Origin: Candidatus Roslinia caecavium
GTDB taxonomy: Bacteria; Bacillota; Clostridia; Monoglobales; Monoglobaceae
Length of the DNA stretch: 64,000 bases
NCBI GenBank assembly: GCA_904419955.1
Contig: CAJFTO010000006.1
Location: forward strand, 35,468-99,467
Direction: 5' to 3'
Shown: in pieces, positions 26,663 through 35,766 of the stretch
How positions within the stretch are numbered: position 1 is the stretch's first letter
Layout of the letters: the number at the start of each line of letters is the position of its first letter
Translations under genes and position numbers: made by a program
Notes under the pieces: model-generated
What the model was told of the DNA's origin: nothing
Databases searched by the model: none
Seen by the model: only the letters and a program-made list of their open reading frames with translations

Positions 26663-28587
26663 TATCGATTTCAAATTTACACAAGTATTTTGGAGAGTTT
26701 GAGGTATTAAAAGACGTGAATTTGACCATAGAGGATCGATCCCGCTATGGTCTTATTGGCGTTAACGGAGCCGGAAAGTCTACTCTTTTGAGCATAATCA
26801 ACGGCGAGCTCTACTATGAGGAAGGACAGGTATATAAAAGTCCTCAGCTTTCAATAGGATATTTAAAGCAGAATACAGGACTCAACCGAGAGGCTACGAT
26901 ACTCGAAGAAATGAGAAGCATATTTTCCGACGTTTTAAAAGCGGAGGAGGATATGAGACGGCTTGAGATTGAAATGGGAAATATCAGCGATCACGACGCG
27001 GATGAATACAAGATCGTTGCCGCAGAATATGCGAAACGTCAGGCGTATTTTGACAGTAAGGACGGGTATAATATCGACGTCAAAATAAAAACCATACTCA
27101 ACGGTATGGGATTTAAGGATAAGGATCTGGATATGGAAATAAGTTCTTTATCCGGCGGCGAAAAGACGCGTTTGGCGATCGCAAAGCTCCTTTTGGAGGA
27201 ACCTAATTTGCTGATTTTGGACGAACCTACGAACCATTTGGATTTTAAAACCCTCAATTGGCTTGAGGAATATTTGATAAATTACAAGGGTTCGCTTTTG
27301 ATCGTCTCGCACGACAGGTATTTCTTGGATAAGACGGTAGATAATATTTTTGAGTTGGAGAGAGGCCGGCTGACATCCTACAAGGGAAATTATTCTAAAT
27401 ATCTTATACTTAAAGAAGAACGAAAGCAAAGACTTTTAAAAGAATACGAGGCTCAGCAGAATGAGCTGTCGCAGCTTCAGGCTTATGTCGATAAAAATAT
27501 CGCAAGAGCTTCGACTTCGGCGAGCGCAAAATCGAGGCTTAAAACTATTGAAAACATGGATATAATAGATAAGCCCGACGGCGATTTAAAGAGGATCAAG
27601 CTTAAGTTCGATATAGTGAGGGAACCGTACAAAGACGTTTTAACGGTCAGCGACTTAGACGTTTGCGTGGGTGAGGAGAAAAAGACGATATGTCGGAATA
27701 TAAACCTTTCGGTGAAGCGCGGCGAAAAAATCGCCTTAATAGGCGATAACGGCGTTGGGAAGTCGTCTTTTTTGAAAACGATCTTGGACATAATCCCTCA
27801 TGAGAAAGGCGAGATAGTTTGGGGTAAAAATACTACCGTCAGTTATTACGAACAGGAAAATCTGAACCTTAACCCTGACAATCTGGCGATAGACGAGCTC
27901 TGGGATCGCTTTCCGGATATTCCCGAAGCGAGAATACGCAGAGTTCTGGGCAGCGTCTTACTCACAAAAGAAGACGTATATAAGCCCGTCAAAGTCATAA
28001 GCGGCGGCGAGAGAGCAAAACTGGCTTTTTGTATAATAATGCTTGAAAAATCAAACGTCATACTGTTTGACGAGCCGACCAACCACCTTGATCTGCCGTC
28101 AAAGGAAATACTTGAGAAAGCGATGCAGGATTACGAAGGGACGCTTATTTTTGTATCGCACGATAGGTATTTACTTAATAAGGTCCCGGATAAAATAATC
28201 GAGATGAAGCCTGACGGAGTTCTGGCCTTTGACGGAAACTTTGAATACTATAAAGAGCGTTCGCAGTTCCTTGAAAATCAGACGGCAGAAAAGGCGGCGC
28301 TGAATAAAGAGTCAAATAGATCTAATAGATCGTCTGATGAAAACAAAGACGGCGGTTATCGTTCTAAAGAACAACGCAGACTCGACGCTCAGAGAAAGAG
28401 CAGGATAAAGGAACTTGAAACTCTTATTGCCGAAAAGGAAAATGAAAACACGGAGCTGGAAACCGATATGGCAAAGGAAGAAGTTTATACCGACTATGTT
28501 TTAATGTCTGAAAAGACCGCTAAACTGGACGAAAATACAAAACTTCTTGAAGAATATTATGACGAATGGGCGGAACTTTCTGAGTAG
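26656..28587 (+). CDS. ABC-F family ATP-binding protein
   Basis: A 643-residue soluble protein with two ABC domains and no membrane span. Domain 1 has Walker A GVNGAGKSTLL and LSGGEKTRLAIAKLL...ILDEPTNHLD; domain 2 has GDNGVGKSSFL and ISGGERAKLAF...LFDEPTNHLD. A helical inter-domain linker (about 240-320) and a C-terminal coiled coil (about 550-640) are present. ABC-F proteins act on the ribosome, easing translation or protecting against antibiotics; this one looks like the YdiF/Uup housekeeping type, but a protective role is not excluded. The ATG lies inside the gamma-subunit gene. Confidence 0.9.
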   Translation: MLISISNLHKYFGEFEVLKDVNLTIEDRSRYGLIGVNGAGKSTLLSIINGELYYEEGQVYKSPQLSIGYLKQNTGLNREATILEEMRSIFSDVLKAEEDMRRLEIEMGNISDHDADEYKIVAAEYAKRQAYFDSKDGYNIDVKIKTILNGMGFKDKDLDMEISSLSGGEKTRLAIAKLLLEEPNLLILDEPTNHLDFKTLNWLEEYLINYKGSLLIVSHDRYFLDKTVDNIFELERGRLTSYKGNYSKYLILKEERKQRLLKEYEAQQNELSQLQAYVDKNIARASTSASAKSRLKTIENMDIIDKPDGDLKRIKLKFDIVREPYKDVLTVSDLDVCVGEEKKTICRNINLSVKRGEKIALIGDNGVGKSSFLKTILDIIPHEKGEIVWGKNTTVSYYEQENLNLNPDNLAIDELWDRFPDIPEARIRRVLGSVLLTKEDVYKPVKVISGGERAKLAFCIIMLEKSNVILFDEPTNHLDLPSKEILEKAMQDYEGTLIFVSHDRYLLNKVPDKIIEMKPDGVLAFDGNFEYYKERSQFLENQTAEKAALNKESNRSNRSSDENKDGGYRSKEQRRLDAQRKSRIKELETLIAEKENENTELETDMAKEEVYTDYVLMSEKTAKLDENTKLLEEYYDEWAELSE

Positions 28588-28663
28588 GCGTATATATGTA
28601 TATATCGATTTAATTAAGTCTTAGCGGTTTTAAAATTTGAGTTTATATTAGATATTACTAAGC

Positions 28664-28684
28664 GGACAGGCCGAAAGCCTGTCC
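28664..28684 (+). terminator. Terminator after the ABC-F gene
   Basis: An 8-bp perfect stem GGACAGGC (28664-28671) / GCCTGTCC (28677-28684) with loop CGAAA. It is followed by ATTATTATTCTGTTTTT. Confidence 0.75.
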
Positions 28685-28819
28685 ATTATTATTCTGTTTT
28701 TATCATAGATTATTAGTTTTAAAAATAAAACTTATTTATGGTTTTCTGTTTAATATTATTGTTAAGTATATATTTATTAATTTAGTTTATATCCAATGAA
28801 TTAAATCTAATTTCATGCG

Positions 28820-29647
28820 CTATCTATTTTTATAATCTCTGGGGTTAAAACCTGTTATTGACTTGAATATTCTCGCAAAACTCGTATAATCGTTAAAACC
28901 TGATAGAAAGCAGGCGTCTGTTGCGCTAAATCCGGTAGATATCAGCGCCTTAGCGCTAGAAGTTCTACGAATATTAACATATTTATGAATTGTGTATCCG
29001 GTATATTTTTTCATAAGTTTGTTAATGTGGATTTTGTCCATCTTAAGAGCGCTGCTAATTGTATCAAGTGATAAGTCGTCGATTAGATGTTTATCAATGT
29101 ATTCAAGTATAGGTTTTACTTGAATAGGGATTGTATCAGACATACTTATATTAATTGACATATATTTCTGGTTAAGAAGGATTAGGAGTTTAAGCATATA
29201 TGAAAGCATCAGTATGTCGCATCCGTAATTATGCTGGTTATATAAAGAAATAATTTTATCAGAAAGAGATAAAAATTCATTAAACTCTACATTATCAAGA
29301 TGTATTAAATTATTCTCCCCGGGTTTACGGCTATTAAAACAATAAAGGATGTCCGTTTGAGGTGTAGATAGACCCCTAAATATATCAGGATCAAAAATTA
29401 CTGTAAGCCGTGAAAATGTCATATTATCCTGATTAGGGAATTTATGCATTTCTTCAGAATTTATAATAAGTACGTCGCCGCGTTTTAAATGATATATAGT
29501 ATCTTCGACATAATATTTTGCCTCAGATTCAAGCATAACGAATATTTCATAAACTTTATGCTTATGAAAGTCATTATTTAGATAGTTAACTCCTGTTGCG
29601 TAACTTGCTTGCATTCGCATATTAACATTGAAATTATTTTTTATCAT
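28820..29647 (-). CDS. AraC-family transcriptional regulator
   Basis: A 275-residue regulator with an N-terminal cupin-like sensor domain (HKHKVYEIFVMLESEAKYYVEDTIYHLKRGDVLIINSEEMH region) and a C-terminal double helix-turn-helix (about 175-275) ending in the family signature DACFLSGFNDYTSFARIFKSITGFNPRDYKNR. It probably senses a sugar released from the target polysaccharide. Its divergent placement next to the two secreted giants makes it their likely regulator. The start at 29647 is preferred: AAAGGGA lies 9 bases upstream, whereas the in-frame ATG at 29656 touches that site. Confidence 0.88.
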   Translation of the reverse strand: MIKNNFNVNMRMQASYATGVNYLNNDFHKHKVYEIFVMLESEAKYYVEDTIYHLKRGDVLIINSEEMHKFPNQDNMTFSRLTVIFDPDIFRGLSTPQTDILYCFNSRKPGENNLIHLDNVEFNEFLSLSDKIISLYNQHNYGCDILMLSYMLKLLILLNQKYMSINISMSDTIPIQVKPILEYIDKHLIDDLSLDTISSALKMDKIHINKLMKKYTGYTIHKYVNIRRTSSAKALISTGFSATDACFLSGFNDYTSFARIFKSITGFNPRDYKNR

Positions 29648-29721
29648 AAGTATCATTCCCTTTATAGCAATCTATTTATATATTTTAATACAAACCTAAA
29701 TTAATTACAAGTGTAAAAAAA

Positions 29722-29739
29722 TGCATAATTTTTGCATAA
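29722..29739 (+). promoter_or_regulatory. Candidate AraC operator: direct repeat TGCATAA
   Basis: TGCATAA occurs at 29722-29728 and again at 29733-29739, an 11-base period that puts both copies on the same face of the helix, as AraC-type half-sites are. A possible -10 (TAAAAT, 29770-29775) follows, placing the repeats about 45-60 bases before the transcription start, where activators usually bind. Confidence 0.45.
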
Positions 29740-29807
29740 AAATGATGATTATATAAATTATATATATGTTAAAATGAAACAAATATATTAGTGCGGAGGT
29801 AATTATT

Positions 29808-32800
29808 ATGAAGAAATCTATGGTGATTATGGCGTTAGGAATTATATTGGCTATATTTAACTTTTCCCCAGTTGCTGGGGTTGGAGCAGAAAATTCCAGC
29901 GATATATACGTTTCAAACGCCGCTCAGCCCGGAGGAGACGGAAGTATGGAACGACCATACAAAGAAATATCAGCGGCAGTTGAAAAGGCGGCTGAATTAG
30001 ATAAAGATCAAGATATTACTATTCATATAGCCGAAGGACAGTACGATATATACGAGCCGATTAGTTTAAGCGAGAAACACTCCGTAAACGACGGATATAC
30101 TCTTAGGTTCATCAGTGAAACTGCGGATTTCTCTAAAGAAAAAATAGGCGGAGCAAGAATCGTCGGGGGAGAAAGGATTGATAACGATAAATTTCAGACC
30201 GTTAACCAATCCGATTCGCCATATAAAGACGACATTCCGGTTGAGTATCGCGATCAAATATATGTTGCTCAACTCGACGCTTCTAAAGGAGCTTTTTACA
30301 CGCTTTACGAAAAAGGCGAGCGTATGGATGTCGCAAGAACCCCGAATAGAAATTCAGAACTTACTAATTCGAGAGGACCATACTTTCATACGGCGTACCG
30401 CGATAACTTTGTAATGTATGATCCTAGCGAATTCGACGCCGATCTACTGATAACAAAGAGAGTCGATGGAGTAAAACAGGGGCTTGAAAGTATTTTTGGG
30501 GAACTTCAGACTTACATATGGGCAGATACCGGAAATCATGCATGGACAGCGGGAACTGGAGAAATAACTTATCTTGATCCCGCAGAAGCGAAATTTCAAC
30601 AAAATGCTGGGGGCAGCGGAACAGCTGGAACAAGTTCTGGATATCCTAATAGATTTATTATTCAGAATAATCTGGGGCTTTTAGATACTGAAGGCGAATG
30701 GTTTTATGATAAAGATGACGGAAGATTATATATTTGGCCGAGAAATGATATAAATGAATCGCAAATTATTGTTCCGAGGGCGCAACAGTTTATTACAGCC
30801 GACGGCGTGCAAAATATTACTTTTGAAGGATTTGTGTTTGCATGCACGGATACAAAAATACCTTTTAAATCCAGTTGGGACCAGGAAAGAGAAGGACAGT
30901 ATTACGGCGCTGTTGATATAAGAAATTCAGACAATATTAATATATTAAATTGTAATATGCGGCAAATAGGAATGTCAGCTCTTATGTTACAAGACGCCAA
31001 CAATTCAACAATACGCGGTTGCCTTGTTGAAAATATTGCGTTATCGGGCATTGTAGTCATAGGCGAAAATGATTTAATAGAAAGTTGTCGCGTTAAAAAT
31101 CCATGCGAGCTTAATCCGAATTTCAACGGCGTTAATATATGCGATTCATATATGACTGTTGCAAGAAACCTGGAGATTTCCGGTTCGAGCAGGTATGCAT
31201 TAGGTTTTGGTGGAACAAGTTATGCGCATCAAGAGACTGCTGATTATTTTAGAGGCGAATCCAAAGGATCAAGACTTATTATGCAGTATATAAAGATGAT
31301 GGAGAATGCGCAGGATAGCGGCGATACTGCTCCATTATATACGGTAGGAGCCGGCAATGGATATAATGTTGTAGATCAGTTGCTTTCTATTAATAACCAT
31401 GCTGATCCGTCAGTTTTGGACAGAGCTCCAGGAGGTATCTATGACGATCGCGACGGAGCAAATACGTTTTATAAAAATATAATGACTTGGGATAACGCGC
31501 TTCCTGCATATCGGGAGGATCCGGATAGGGTAGAAAATAGATTTGAAAACGTAAGTTGGCTATATGAGTGGCGTAAAGAGAAATGGGCTATTGACAATAT
31601 TGATGAAGATGGGAACTGTATTGATCCTAACTATACGGCAGACATCGACTTAGATGGCAAACCCGACGCTCCTCTTGAAAATTTCAAACCGTTTACATTA
31701 TATGTAAACAATGAAACCGGAAAAGTAACAAACGAGGTTCCCAGCGGAACTACAACAGTAGAGCTAAACGAAAATAGAGATAAAGCGACAGTTAAAGCCG
31801 GAGAGAATATAGACAATGCAAGTCTCATTATTGCGGGCTATGATAATGGTATACTTAAAACTATCGACATAAAAAATATTACACTAAAAAATGGAGAAAC
31901 TGGCGTTTTTCCTGTTGATATTGAAAACACCGAAACAGTTAAAACTATGCTTTGGAACAGTATTGAAGGCATGCGGCCTCTGGATAACATTGCAAACGAT
32001 ACTAACTACACTGCATATGATTTGGGTGTTGTTGCGATACAAGGATTTTATCGTTCGGACAACACAAAATCTCACAGTAACACCGGAACGGTATATGATG
32101 AAACAGCAGAACCGATAAAATTCGACGTTGAAAAAATCGAGATGAATAAGATTGGCCTTAATGAAAAATTTCCTACAGAATTTTTGTATAACGTAGACCA
32201 TGTTGTTGAAGCCGATGATTCAAAAATACTCTACTCGTCTGAAGATCCATGGAAAATAGGCACTCTTGATCTTTGGTCGGATCAAGGCGGAGAATTACCC
32301 GCATGCGATGAATGGATATTAAACGAGATGGAAGACAAACCTTATAAACAGGCGCAAAAAGATAATGCGTACACAAAATTTACAACATATGGTAAGCAGA
32401 TTTCATGGATTGGAGATTTAAACGGTGGCAGCGTCAAATTTTATGAAATCAAAGATAAATATGAGTTTGGCGAACCTGTAAGCGGAGAAACCGAATTAGA
32501 GATACAGCCGACAAATGTTATCGAAAGAGAAGATGGCACAACAGAATATGAGTTTAATATGTTTGATTTTTCGAAATCGCATACTATAATGGCTATTGTT
32601 TCAAAAGGCGTTAAGTCATATGGTTTTGAATACAATGAAAATCCTGAGGCTATATCGGATCCATTTGAGTATGAGGACAGAATTCAGTGCGTACCTTCAA
32701 ATAAGGCGATTGAGGTTTTAGGCGTAGACTTTATCGAAGATGAGTCAAGCGTATCGGCTGAAAATAAAATTATGTATCCTGAATACGAGCAAGTTGTAGA

Positions 32801-35744
32801 CTACTATTCGGCTAAAGATCCTTTGGTAAAGGGAATATATTCAGGCGCGTATCTTGTATATGACGTATCGGAATATGATCTTAGCGATATAACGGGCGTA
32901 TCAATTAGGATGTCAAACGCTTCTTCTATGACGGATCTTGATTCTGTATACATTGATATCCGTGAAAATAATCCATATGGGCGTCTTCTTGGTTCGGTCA
33001 AATATACGCGCTCTGAAGCGACGAATCGTTTTAGAAACACAACGGCAAGTATAAAGAAAATTTCAGAAGGAGTTACAAAGCTTTGTTTAGAAGTAAGGAG
33101 CAGTTCGGGAGCAGAAATGTATTTAAATAATTTTCTGCTGCTTACGTCTCCGACGCCTACAGTAATCGAAAATAATGGTAGTTATACTGTAACAATGAAT
33201 GTGAAAGATTACCAGACAAGACCCAATTATTCAAAGGGTAAACTTATAACTGCGCTTATTCAGAATGGCGAAGTTCAGGGGGCTACTGCATCGCTTATAA
33301 ATGAAGATTTAATTTCGCCATCAACGCCTGTGACTTTCACAAGTTCTATTGAAGGAAGCGGAGACTTGGAAATATTATATTACGATACGCATCAAGGCGT
33401 ATACGCTTATCGTTATAGCGATGGAGAAGTAACTCAAGTAGATGTTTCGGAATCCACCATCATGAAGCATATTATATATGAGTCGGATGATGGATCGATA
33501 CATATTCCTTTTGACCTTAAAAGCACAAATTTAACGAAAGGTCAGATTGAAGAGTATAATTTAAACGAAACAGAACAAGTATCGCTTGAGTGGAAAGATG
33601 GGATTTTAAACAATGTATATTACACGAATTTTGATCCTGTCAAGACAGTACGCATAGTTAGTGAGAATTTTGCAAATAAAGAGATCTCTGTAACGAGTAT
33701 GTCAGATTTACAGCCTGTAGAATTTGAAGCGAATGACAATACTGTAAGTTTTACAGCTAAGCAAAGTGAAAAATATAAGGTTAGCGTTACGCCTATAAAT
33801 ACTGATGAAATAAAGGTAGAGATAAACGGAACGCCTATTTCGATGAATAATAAAGTTGAAATAATAGGTGATGTTCCAATGATTCCTATTGGAGAAATAT
33901 TCACAAAGCTTGGCAACTACTCTATTATTCAATATAACGAAGAAAGTAGAGTGATGTTAAGAAACATACATATAGGAAATACTGAGCTTCAAGATTTACC
34001 TGAAAATAAAGTATGGAAAAATGGCGACTGGTATGTTCCAGCCACATATCTTGAAGAACGCTTTGGAACAACTAGACTTACGGTTGATTATGCAAATAAT
34101 ATTCTTAGAATAAGATATTTTGAGAATAATCCGTACAGTTATTATAAAGGAATTCAAGCTAAAATAGGCGACGTTGAATATAAAACTTTAAACGCCGCTG
34201 TTGTCGCAGCTCAAGAAGGAGATACTGTTGTAGTTGTAGGAGACTATGCGACTTTATCTTCAGCTCCGATAAAGGATAATGTGAGAATAGTTTCAGATGG
34301 AGATCGTACAATCAAAGCGTCATATTTTGATTGTAAAAACAAACTTATTATTGGCGATGGTAATAGTGAAAACGGTATACTTACTATAGACGGCAATGGA
34401 GGCGGACGCTTTGTTCAGGCGTCTGTGACTGACGGAGTGATTATAAATTCGGATGTAGTCGTTAAAAATTTCAACGGCGATGCAAACGGAGTTATTAAGT
34501 CTAATGGAACTGTTACTATTGATGGGGCAACATTTGAAGATATTAGCGGAACTGGTTTTAACGTAGGATATCAGGGTCAAATTTATCTCAAAGGCGACGT
34601 GAAAATTAACTCTGATATGGAGGCATATATAGATGCGGGAAAAACAGGCGTAATAAATATTGATGGAACAATAAGCGGCGAAGGGCATATTATACTTGAT
34701 TATTCAACGCATAATACAGAAAGCTATAATCTTGTGACGTTTAACCAAAAACCTGATGCAGAAGTTCTGTCTCGCTTTATTAACAGCGGCGGAACGGCGA
34801 CACAGACGCCTAAAGCTGCATTTATGTATGGCGACAAGTTTATCGGAGGCGCGGTTGTTGTTGATGGTAATAATCTTAAACTGACAGCTAAGAAACAGAT
34901 AAAGGTAGACGATGGCATATCGATTATTGAGTCTGAATGCTCACCGGCGACTTCAGAAAAACCATTTGCGCTTGGAGGTGATATAGCCGGCGATGTTGTG
35001 ACATTTAAGGTTGACAGTGAAATTCTTGATGCAGAATTGCCAATTATTATAATAGGCGCCGAAACAGAAACTCAGTACGATTTTAACGAAACTTCCGAGT
35101 ATGGAATTTATACATTTGTCATGGGATCTGAAGCTGTTGAAATTAGAGTTAATTCTGAAATCGAAACTACAGAACCCGAACCGATAGGAACCGTTTTGGT
35201 TAACGATATTTTAATAAAATCTGGTGGAGCGGCAAATAAAACCAATACTCTGGATATTGGCGGTAATATAAGTAAGAAATTTGACAATACAGACGGAGAT
35301 AATTATTTATATCTTGGGGATTGCATCGGCTCAAAAATAAATAATATAGAAATTAAGTTTGCAATGAAACAATGGTTTGGAGTTAACAATGCAAACACTG
35401 TCGATGTTGGAATATTACTTGTTCCTGTTGGATACACAAGTATTACTTCAGATAATATCGAGTCAAAGTCTACGGCTGATAATGTAATAAGGTTAACGAA
35501 CGCGTCGTTTTCACAGAATGAAAATAATACTGAGCCAACGGCTTTAAGCAGTTACATAATGAACAGCGACGGCTCTTCGGAACTTATTAATCCTAGCGAT
35601 GGATTGGGAATTAGCGTTGTGGAGAGAGGATATACAAGCGGATTTGAGAGCATAGAAGCGGGAGCTAAGTATCATGCTGTATTATATGTTGAGGGCGGTG
35701 TGACTAAGCGTGAATTGTTTATAAATACAGTAACTTTTAATTAA
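29808..35744 (+). CDS. Giant secreted multidomain beta-helix protein with CBM (putative polysaccharide-active enzyme)
   Basis: A 1978-residue secreted protein, signal peptide 1 to about 27. The N-terminal region (about 33-560) matches right-handed beta-helix glycosidases and lyases: IYVSNAAQPGGDGSMERPYKEI at the start, a VDIRNSDNINILNCNM-type coil stack near 360-435, and GGIYDDRDG. A small beta module (about 630-715: LIIAGYDNGILKTIDI) also occurs at the end of the neighbouring enzyme. A CBM6-like domain lies at about 962-1112 (SDITGVSIRMSNASS). Next is a copper-amine-oxidase-N-like domain (about 1331-1438: NKVEIIGDVPMIPIGEIF), then a second beta-helix (about 1448-1640), then an unassigned tail. 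No surface anchor is seen. GCGGAGG precedes the ATG. The substrate is probably a pectic side chain, from context only. Confidence 0.75.
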   Translation: MKKSMVIMALGIILAIFNFSPVAGVGAENSSDIYVSNAAQPGGDGSMERPYKEISAAVEKAAELDKDQDITIHIAEGQYDIYEPISLSEKHSVNDGYTLRFISETADFSKEKIGGARIVGGERIDNDKFQTVNQSDSPYKDDIPVEYRDQIYVAQLDASKGAFYTLYEKGERMDVARTPNRNSELTNSRGPYFHTAYRDNFVMYDPSEFDADLLITKRVDGVKQGLESIFGELQTYIWADTGNHAWTAGTGEITYLDPAEAKFQQNAGGSGTAGTSSGYPNRFIIQNNLGLLDTEGEWFYDKDDGRLYIWPRNDINESQIIVPRAQQFITADGVQNITFEGFVFACTDTKIPFKSSWDQEREGQYYGAVDIRNSDNINILNCNMRQIGMSALMLQDANNSTIRGCLVENIALSGIVVIGENDLIESCRVKNPCELNPNFNGVNICDSYMTVARNLEISGSSRYALGFGGTSYAHQETADYFRGESKGSRLIMQYIKMMENAQDSGDTAPLYTVGAGNGYNVVDQLLSINNHADPSVLDRAPGGIYDDRDGANTFYKNIMTWDNALPAYREDPDRVENRFENVSWLYEWRKEKWAIDNIDEDGNCIDPNYTADIDLDGKPDAPLENFKPFTLYVNNETGKVTNEVPSGTTTVELNENRDKATVKAGENIDNASLIIAGYDNGILKTIDIKNITLKNGETGVFPVDIENTETVKTMLWNSIEGMRPLDNIANDTNYTAYDLGVVAIQGFYRSDNTKSHSNTGTVYDETAEPIKFDVEKIEMNKIGLNEKFPTEFLYNVDHVVEADDSKILYSSEDPWKIGTLDLWSDQGGELPACDEWILNEMEDKPYKQAQKDNAYTKFTTYGKQISWIGDLNGGSVKFYEIKDKYEFGEPVSGETELEIQPTNVIEREDGTTEYEFNMFDFSKSHTIMAIVSKGVKSYGFEYNENPEAISDPFEYEDRIQCVPSNKAIEVLGVDFIEDESSVSAENKIMYPEYEQVVDYYSAKDPLVKGIYSGAYLVYDVSEYDLSDITGVSIRMSNASSMTDLDSVYIDIRENNPYGRLLGSVKYTRSEATNRFRNTTASIKKISEGVTKLCLEVRSSSGAEMYLNNFLLLTSPTPTVIENNGSYTVTMNVKDYQTRPNYSKGKLITALIQNGEVQGATASLINEDLISPSTPVTFTSSIEGSGDLEILYYDTHQGVYAYRYSDGEVTQVDVSESTIMKHIIYESDDGSIHIPFDLKSTNLTKGQIEEYNLNETEQVSLEWKDGILNNVYYTNFDPVKTVRIVSENFANKEISVTSMSDLQPVEFEANDNTVSFTAKQSEKYKVSVTPINTDEIKVEINGTPISMNNKVEIIGDVPMIPIGEIFTKLGNYSIIQYNEESRVMLRNIHIGNTELQDLPENKVWKNGDWYVPATYLEERFGTTRLTVDYANNILRIRYFENNPYSYYKGIQAKIGDVEYKTLNAAVVAAQEGDTVVVVGDYATLSSAPIKDNVRIVSDGDRTIKASYFDCKNKLIIGDGNSENGILTIDGNGGGRFVQASVTDGVIINSDVVVKNFNGDANGVIKSNGTVTIDGATFEDISGTGFNVGYQGQIYLKGDVKINSDMEAYIDAGKTGVINIDGTISGEGHIILDYSTHNTESYNLVTFNQKPDAEVLSRFINSGGTATQTPKAAFMYGDKFIGGAVVVDGNNLKLTAKKQIKVDDGISIIESECSPATSEKPFALGGDIAGDVVTFKVDSEILDAELPIIIIGAETETQYDFNETSEYGIYTFVMGSEAVEIRVNSEIETTEPEPIGTVLVNDILIKSGGAANKTNTLDIGGNISKKFDNTDGDNYLYLGDCIGSKINNIEIKFAMKQWFGVNNANTVDVGILLVPVGYTSITSDNIESKSTADNVIRLTNASFSQNENNTEPTALSSYIMNSDGSSELINPSDGLGISVVERGYTSGFESIEAGAKYHAVLYVEGGVTKRELFINTVTFN

Positions 35745-35766
35745 AAAAAGGGGGTTTATAATTATT

